The notes under the pieces are model-generated. The model was not told the DNA's origin and did no database searches. It saw only the letters and a list, made by a program, of their open reading frames with translations. The position numbers were made by a program, and so were the translations under genes. From NCBI GenBank assembly GCA_950097015.1, contig CATNEN010000001.1:5999001-6063000 (forward strand): a stretch of 64,000 nt of DNA. Reading direction: 5' to 3'. Source of the DNA: Macrostomum hystrix. Lineage: Eukaryota; Platyhelminthes; Macrostomidae. Positions 57,279 to 64,000 of the stretch are shown here, piece by piece (position 1 is the stretch's first letter; each line of letters starts with the position of its first letter).

Positions 57279-57569
57279 TCACTTCCTCTTCTTCTTGCCT
57301 TTCTTTCCTTTGCGACCTTTTTTGCCTTTGGTCTTGGATGTGCCAGGCCTGCTGGCGAAGCCGCGCAGTTCTAAGGCGTCTACAACGCCGTGAGCGATAA
57401 CGTACACATTTTCCATGGCTACTGGAGACATTATGTCTACAACTGGCTTCTCGGCTTTCGGTGCTGCGGACTTGCCGCGCCTTTTGCCCGACTTCTTGCC
57501 AGACTTTTTGCCCGACTTCTTCTTCCCACTGCCGGCGATTCGGGCCCCAGCTGACTTGGCTTTGCGAGG
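57279..57569 (-). CDS. SMKR1: Small lysine-rich protein 1-like (last exon)
   Basis: Minus-strand exon with acceptor GATTCCAG at 57570 and stop TGA at 57281-57279: 96 residues. It starts with Lys/Gly-rich [18 protein letters not shown], then a conserved-looking core [20 protein letters not shown] and [10 protein letters not shown], and ends [14 protein letters not shown]. From memory this core matches the animal SMKR1 family (DILS-AAM-N-YYIAHN-DCL-LRGF). Function is not established; family members are tiny basic proteins. The start exon is not found; it must lie beyond the 2-kb minisatellite, upstream of about 59670, and is probably very short. A longer open frame on the same strand in another phase is a shadow. 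Confidence 0.75.
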   Translation of the reverse strand, partial: PRKAKSAGARIAGSGKKKSGKKSGKKSGKRRGKSAAPKAEKPVVDIMSPVAMENVYVIAHGVVDALELRGFASRPGTSKTKGKKGRKGKKGKKKRK

Positions 57570-57594
57570 CTGGAATCAATGGGCATTTGATGCA

Positions 57595-59675
57595 ACCCAT
57601 GAGGATTTTACTCAATCTGTGGGGATTTTACTCAATCCAATTGGATTTTGCTCAATCCATGAGGATTTTACTTCAAGTAGATTCTAATCAATAAGTAAGG
57701 ATTTGGATGAGTTTATGATGCTTAAGATGAGTTCATGAGGGTGTGGATGAGTTCATGAGGGTGTGGATGAGTTCATGAGGGTGTGGATTAGTTCATGAGG
57801 GTGTGGATGAGTTCATGAGGGTGTGGATGAGTTCATGAGGGTGTGGATGAGTTCATGAGGGTGTGGATGAGTTCATGAGGGAGTGGATTAGTTCATGAGG
57901 GTGTGGATGAGTTCATGAGGGTGTGGATGAGTTCATGAGGGTCTGGATGAGTTCATGTGGGTGTGGATAAGTTCATGAGGGTGTGGATGAGTTCATAAGG
58001 GTGTGGATAAGTTCATGAGGGTGTGGATGAGTTCATGAGGTTGTGGATGAGTTCATGAGGGTGTGGATGAGTTCATGAGGGTCTGGATGAGTTCATGAGG
58101 GTGTGGATGAGTTTATGAGGGTGTGGATGAGTTTATGAGGGTGTGGATGAGTTCATGAGGGTGTGGATGAGTTCATGAGGGTGTGGATGAGTTTATGAGG
58201 GTGTGGATGAGTTTATGAGGGTGTGGATGAGTTTATGAGGGTGTGGATGAGTTCATGAGGGTGTGTATGAGTTCATGAGGGTGTGGATGAGTTCATGAGG
58301 GAGTGGATTAGTTCATGAGGGTGTGGATGAGTTCATGAGGGTGTGGATGAGTTCATGAGGGTGTGGATGAGTTCATGAGGGAGTGGATTAGTTCATGAGG
58401 GTGTGGATGAGTTCATGAGGGTGTGGATGAGTTCATGAGGGTCTGGATGAGTTCATGTGGGTGTGGATAAGTTCATGAGGGTGTGGATGAGTTCATAAGG
58501 GTGTGGATAAGTTCATGAGGGTGTGGATGAGTTCATGAGGTTGTGGATGAGTTCATGAGGGTGTGGATGAGTTCATGAGGGTCTGGATGAGTTCATGAGG
58601 GTGTGGATGAGTTCATGAGGGTGTGGATGAGTTTATGAGGGTGTGGATGAGTTCATGAGGGTGTGGATGAGTTCATGAGGGTGTGGATGAGTTTATGAGG
58701 GTGTGGATGAGTTTATGAGGGTGCGGATGAGTTTATGAGGGTGTGGATGAGTTCATGAGGGTGTGTATGAGTTCATGAGGGTGTGGATTAGTTCATGTGG
58801 GTGTGGATGAGTTTATGAGGGTGTGGATGAGTTTATGAGGGTGTGGATGAGTTTATGAGGGTGTGGATGAGTTCATGAGGGTCTGGATGAGTTCATGAGG
58901 GTGTGGATGAGTTCATGAGGGTGTGGATGAGTTTATGAGGGTGTGGATGAGTTCATGAGGGAGTGGATTAGTTCATGAGGGTGTGGATGAGTTCATGAGG
59001 GTGTGGATGAGTTCATGAGGGTCTGGATGAGTTCATGTGGGTGTGGATAAGTTCATGAGGGTGTGGATGAGTTCATAAGGGTGTGGATGAGTTCATGAGG
59101 TTGTGGATGAGTTCATGAGGGTGTGGATGAGTTCATGAGGGTCTGGATGAGTTCATGAGGGTGTGGATGAGTTTATGAGGGTGTGGATGAGTTTATGAGG
59201 GTGTGGATGAGTTTATGAGGGTGTGGATGAGTTCATGAGGGTGTGGATGAGTTTATGAGGGTGTGGATGAGTTTATGAGGGTGTGGATGAGTTTATGAGG
59301 GTGTGGATGAGTTCATGAGGGTGTGTATAAGTTCATGAGGGTGTGGATTAGTTCATGTGGGTGTGGATGAGTTTATGAGGGTGTGGATGAGTTTATGAGG
59401 GTGTGGATGAGTTTATGAGGGTGTGGATGAGTTCATGAGGGTCTGGATGAGTTCATGAGGGTGTGGATGAGTTCATGAGGGTGTGGATGAGTTTATGAGG
59501 GTGTGGATGAGTTCATGAGGGTGTGGACGAGTTTATGAGGGTGTGGATGAGTTTATGAGGGTGTGGATGAGTTTATGAGGGTGTGGATAAGTTTATGAGG
59601 GTGTGGATGAGTTTATGAGGGTGTGGATGAGTTCATGATGGTTTGGATGAGTTTATGGGGGTTTGGGTGAGCTAA
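57595..59675. repeat. 20-bp minisatellite GTGTGGATGAGTTCATGAGG, about 97 units
   Basis: Starts with a few GAGGATTTTACTCAATCC units (57600-57680), then about 97 nearly perfect 20-mers. Marked variants (GTCTGGATGAGTTCATGTGG) recur at 57941, 58441 and 59021 with the same neighbours, showing 500-580-bp block duplications. Located just upstream (in the transcript) of the SMKR1 last exon, so intronic. Clearly similar to the receptor intron 4 unit. Confidence 0.97.
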
Positions 59676-60044
59676 TGGTAATAATATTGGAACCCTACTA
59701 TTTGATATAAAATATAGAATATGTAATGTGTTTACTGCTTAAGATGATGTATTACAAAAAATACAAAATTAGACTTATATAAGCATGAAAATAACATTTC
59801 TAGGCCTGCCTGCCTACTTCAACTAGAACACTATGACTAAAAAACCTAAAACAAACATTTGGACATCCTGAACTCAAACAGAAGTTCTAGGAACAACAGT
59901 AGCTAAGTTTTAAAAGTCCAAGCTTTTCAATAAATAATATAGGAAATACATTGACACACATTTAATTTGACTCCATAATTTCTATTATACTTAGTAAATA
60001 TGATTTTTTCATTACTAAAGTTATCTCCTACCCAAGTGTATTGC
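59676..60044. other. AT-rich intergenic or SMKR1 intron DNA
   Basis: No recognisable feature. The missing SMKR1 start exon could lie here or further right. Confidence 0.4.
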
Positions 60045-60318
60045 TATTTGAGTTGCTTGATAAAGATACCACTGTCTTTAAGTTTGATTCCACAGCATGG
60101 CCACATTTATTGGGGAGGCAGCTAGGGAGTGAAGGTTTGGCTGCTTGTTGTACAATTTATGTTCTTGAGGACTAACCTATAAGGCTCCAATAAAGTGTAC
60201 ATTGCCTGACAATGAGAAAGTCAAGGCAGATATACACACCTGTGTAAGCATATAGTATTTGTGTCCATATATGCTTATTGCCCAAAGCCCTCCTACATTA
60301 ATTATAATTATTATTATT
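60045..60318 (+). repeat. tRNA-derived SINE-like element, family B, copy 3
   Basis: Plus-strand copy: degenerate head with box-B-like AAGTTTGATTCCAC, body AAGTGTACATTGCCTGACAA and ACACACCTGTGTAAGCATAT, end CAAAGCCCTCCT, tail ATTAATTATAATTATTATTA. Matches the minus-strand element at 410-140. Confidence 0.6.
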
Positions 60319-62712
60319 AACATTAGCGCAATAGTTCAGAAGATAATTTTATTTCCAAACCTAACAAAAATATATAGGTCTACTATATTTTTACATTAAT
60401 TGGTCATAGGGCATATAAAATCAATTAAAAATGTGTGTAAACTGTGGAGCACAACAACTACACACGTGGGACCCCCTTAATTAAATGTATAGCTGAAACA
60501 AAGAAAAAAGCTGGATCCATTACTGGATTGATACTTATTAATTACAGACCAATAAGAAATTTGAAACACTGAATGACTGATTACTATATTAATGTTATAA
60601 CAAAAATTAGGTCTAGTACAGCTAGTAGTAGGCCTAGTAGTGGTTGTAGTAGAAGTAGGGGCCTACTGAGATGAACAATTATATAAAACACAATAGGCTA
60701 CTAATATAGCCATCAGAAATGTAACATAGCCATAGGCCTACAATAAAATTTTCTATAGCTACAGCTTAATCAATAGCCAAGCAAATAATTTTTGCTAGGC
60801 CTGTGATCCTTTAAAACTATATCTAAGGTTTACTTGAATTGGTAACAATAAGCTGGTTAGGCCTAGCTATTCTGTTGTTTTAGAAAAGCAAGCAAGCTTG
60901 CAAATTTTTTAGGCTGCTTTTTGGGCAGAATGCCTATCGCTTGCGAACACAGAAACTTATATGATTGAGAATATTGATTGTACAAAAAATGGAACTATTG
61001 GATAAGCATGCAAAATAAAATAGGCCTAGGCGGGCTAGGCCTAGCTAAATCATAAAATAGGACTTAAATGAACATATTATTTTATAAAAAGGAATTGATT
61101 TTGATCATGTTATCATATGGTTTGCACTTTGCGGTTTAATACAATAGACCCGCAAATAAAACTTGTGACACAACGACGTGTTGCACATTTACAAAAAGTA
61201 ATTAAGCTTAATAATCATTCGTATGGAATTTATAACACAAGTAATAACTGGTGAAGTATTTTTCCGTGAAACAGTCTCCCACGAACACAACTCATCCAGG
61301 CCTAATAAATAACGCTTCATTTGAAATTGGTGGGTGGAATCAGTTGCTTAATAAGAGTATAATATTTGAAAAAAAAATTTTATATCTAATGTTTGTTATA
61401 GTTTGCATCCACAAAAATATTTCACGAACTTGCAATCGCGTAGTATAAAAAAATACTTCCTCCCCTCTAGACAGCAAGAAAATTAGTAGTTAGTATAGCA
61501 GTCTAGTATAGGGCTTTCTTTTTGTGAATATAGGATGCGAAAAACGGTATACTTAACAAATTAAACGATATAAACTATATAGTAACTGTAACAGTGCAAT
61601 TTTCAGCAACTATAAAAATGTTCTTAATTAAATATTTGGACGCATATACTTTTAAGTTACTGTTTAGCATCTGTTCGTTGGCTACTACTCATACTGGCAG
61701 GGGTGAAAATGCCGCGAAAATCTGTAAGGCCGTGAGTCCGAGAACTCTACAACTCGAGATGTTGCCTAACTTGCCTAAAGATGTTTTCTGAAAAAAAACG
61801 GCACCAAAAGAGTGGCGTCGTGTGCCACGGTTTTTCACCTTTAGTAGGGCGCCACATAAGGGCAGGTCGACCACCCTGTATCCTTCAGTTGGGAGGGATA
61901 ATACACTCAGTGGAGGAAGCCATGACTAGTGAATAAACTTACTAATCCATTACATTACAAAAGCGAAAAATTAGCCAATTTTTTAATATTTATTGAATTA
62001 AATTTTACTTAATGTGCGACCCGCAGGCAGGCTGTCAATTTTTTGTTATTGAGTGCAGTTTATTACTGTTTTTATTAAGTACAATCAATTTGTTATTGTA
62101 CTTCAGAGTTAGTGCAACTTTGGATGCTTTGTGTTTCGGAGCGGATTTTGTAGAAGAAATGCCTAAAATACATTTGTCAAAGCGAAAGTAGTTAATATGT
62201 AATTTATGGAACAATTATACCAATCACCCACCTTTCCACTTCTTTTGTCACCGATTCTCATTAACTCACGTGCACTTGATTTATATTCATTGTCTTTCTC
62301 TTTAGCACATAGCGGATGTAAGTTCTCAACCGTAATATTACGATCAATCAGTTGACGTCCCCGTATTGTTGTTTGAGAGCCCAATTCCTCATTGTTAATT
62401 GATCGATGGGTCTATATGGCATTTGGAACAATGGGTTTGATGCAGTCGATAAAATCGCTTCTGTACAGCTCACAGGACATTTACCGTCAAGGAGAGAATA
62501 CTTTCGGTTGCCATAGCAACGATAGGAATAGAATGAGGAAGCGAGAGAGAATCGAAAGTCTTCAATATAATTTTTTCGTTTCTTCGCCTTCACTGCACGG
62601 GTTTCTGATTTTCTATTTTTTAAAACGTGAAATATAACCAGCAATGTGATCTATATTGGCATTGAAACAAAATCTGATAAGTTCAATGTATTCGATTGAT
62701 TCAATTGAAACT
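60319..62712. other. AT-rich region without recognised gene
   Basis: About 2.4 kb with many short A/T runs and TAGGCCTA-type strings (60600-61070). A GC-richer patch at 61680-61920 has no ORF or repeat I can identify. Small frames lack coding features. Confidence 0.4.
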
Positions 62713-62715
62713 TCT

Positions 62716-62749
<34 letters not shown>

Positions 62750-62890
62750 CTGTCTGTCCGTCTGTCTGTCTGTCTGTCCGTCTGTCCGTCTGTCTGTCTG
62801 TCTGTCCGTCTGTCTGTGAGTCTATCTGTCTGTCTGTCAGTCAGCGTGTCTGCCTGTTTGTCTGTCTGTCTGTCTGTCTCTCTTTGAGTC
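62713..62890. repeat. (CTGT)n tetranucleotide microsatellite
   Basis: About 40 CTGT units with CCGT and CAGT interruptions. Three-frame openness produces Cys/Leu/Ser/Val-rich spurious ORFs. Confidence 0.96.
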
Positions 62891-63322
62891 TATCTGTCAA
62901 AAACATTTTGCTGTTTTGAGCAAGCTTCCAAAGAGATATTCGTAAAACTCATGGAGAACGCTCATTGGTCAGAATTTTCATCCAATTAGAACTCGCTAAA
63001 TAAACTTGCGACGATAACAGAAAGATTTTCTCATCGATAAAAATCCGAGACATCATTTTTTCCGCGAAAACCAAGGCTTTAAAAAAGGAAAGAAAATAAG
63101 CAACAAATAAACAGCAATACAGATCTCAAACCAACGGCTCTGAAATGTTGCCTTATAACGGCAGGTTGCAATACAAAGTGCTTCATGTCCATTTGACCAT
63201 TCTTTGGGTTTCGCATTTTTGGTAAACTCGCTTTAAATTTCCTTCGATTTTGTATGAATTTATTTAGTTTATTTTCTCATTAAAAACTTAAAACTTGCAG
63301 CTTAATAGGGGCCGAGAAGTAC

Positions 63323-63528
63323 ATGTACCAAGCCTCCAATACATCCAGCACCATATTTGAAAGCTTCGGTTTCTATGGCAACGAAGCTTACTACACGGTT
63401 CGCGACATGTCGATGGCATTCCCGCTGACAATTGAAGCCTGTCCACTAGTTGCATCTGATCGACCAAGTAGCTTGGCTGGGTTCAGAAATGCCAATGACT
63501 GGGCTGCTTTCTTGGAAACAGCGTCTAG
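63323..63528 (+). CDS. Exon of an unidentified gene (runs off the window)
   Basis: An open stretch (from about 63301 after a TTGCAG acceptor, or from ATG at 63323) to 63528 before an AG/GTAAGT donor, encoding about 69 residues beginning MYQASNTSSTIF. Composition and third-position use look coding, and the donor is a perfect consensus. Whether the ATG is the start or internal is unclear, since the frame is open back to the acceptor (LIGAEKYMYQ). No motif is recognised. The next exon would lie beyond the array and the window end. Confidence 0.45.
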
Positions 63529-63588
63529 GTAAGTGGATTAAAATTATAAATGCCAGTTCAGTTGTAGAAATTTCAGCTACTAGTCATA

Positions 63589-64000
63589 GAAACGCGAGTT
63601 CTGTCATAGAAACGCCAGTTCTGTCATAGAAACGCCAGTTCTGTCATAGAAACGTTAGTTCTGTCATAGAAACGCCAGTTCTGTCATAGAAACGTTAGTT
63701 CTGTCATAGAAACGCCAGTTCTGTCATAGAAACGTTAGTTCTGTCATAGAAACGCCAGTTCTGTCATAGAAACGTTAGTTCTGTCATAGAAACGCGAGTT
63801 CTGTCATAGAAACGTTAGCTCTGTCATAGAAACGCCAGTTCTGTCATAGAAACGCGAGTTCTGTCATAGAAACGTCAGTTCTGTCATAGAAACGTCAGTT
63901 CTGTCATAGCTAAACGCGAGTTCTGTCATAGAAACGTCAATTCTGTCATAGATACGTCAGTTCTGTCATAGAAACGTCAATTCTGTCATAGAAACGCCAG
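63589..64000. repeat. 20-bp minisatellite AGTTCTGTCATAGAAACGCC
   Basis: About 20 units of 20 bp with CGCC, CGTT, CGCG and CGTC variants, continuing past the window edge. It starts about 60 bp after the exon donor at 63528, so it is intronic. Confidence 0.96.

Noticed and set aside
57271-57615. 114-codon minus frame reading MSKILMGCIKCP...
   Set aside because: The other phase gives the conserved SMKR1 core and a clean acceptor; this frame is a shadow.
62656-62919. Cys/Ser/Val/Leu repeat ORF
   Set aside because: Translation of a CTGT microsatellite.

Overview
The window is animal nuclear DNA. All multi-exon genes have GT-AG spliceosomal introns, AT-rich intergenic DNA surrounds GC-richer coding exons, and the recognisable proteins are metazoan types: a fibrinogen-domain secreted protein, a gustatory-receptor-like protein, RETSAT, CISD2, RAB4, calcineurin B and SMKR1. 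tRNA-derived SINEs are present. I infer an invertebrate bilaterian but cannot name the phylum. There is no sign of bacterial operons, CRISPR, an intact transposase or a reverse transcriptase.

Layout. 1-4303 (+): 3' part of an unrecognised coiled-coil gene. 5347-5933: complete SINE on the minus strand. 6432-7475 (+): CISD2. 8107-10340: two minisatellites, the second forming an open 11-residue repeat frame bracketed by a TATA-like box and an AATAAA. 10598-14570 (-): unrecognised Gln/Ala-rich protein. 14571-20363: gene-poor, with two SINEs that have target-site duplications. 20364-25703 (-): signal peptide, coiled coil and fibrinogen domain. 27268-28965 (+): single-exon coiled-coil/propeller-like protein. 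29534-34018 (+): gustatory-receptor-like protein with a long N-terminal extension. 37100-38161 (-): RAB4. 38835-39437 (-): POLE4-like histone-fold protein. 39520-42025: large minisatellite. 43940-48179 (-): calcineurin B. 49556-55742 (-): RETSAT. 57279-57569 (-): last exon of SMKR1. 63323-63528 (+): one exon of an unknown gene.

The dominant structural feature is tandem repetition. I count more than twenty arrays (units about 8 to 73 bp, many of 20-21 bp), and nearly every long intron holds its own array. One array lies inside POLE4 coding sequence, and another begins about ten bases after the receptor stop codon. Several have higher-order structure, for example a 719-bp super-unit near 40.3-41.7 kb. 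Several otherwise different arrays and SINEs share a TGTACA core next to ATTGG/CCAAT.

The genes do not form one pathway. They are ordinary housekeeping and signalling genes: Fe-S/ER homeostasis (CISD2), endosomal recycling (RAB4), chromatin/replication (POLE4), Ca2+ signalling (calcineurin B) and retinoid metabolism (RETSAT). Exon coordinates below were placed by hand from splice consensus, reading phase and remembered family alignments. They need RNA support.
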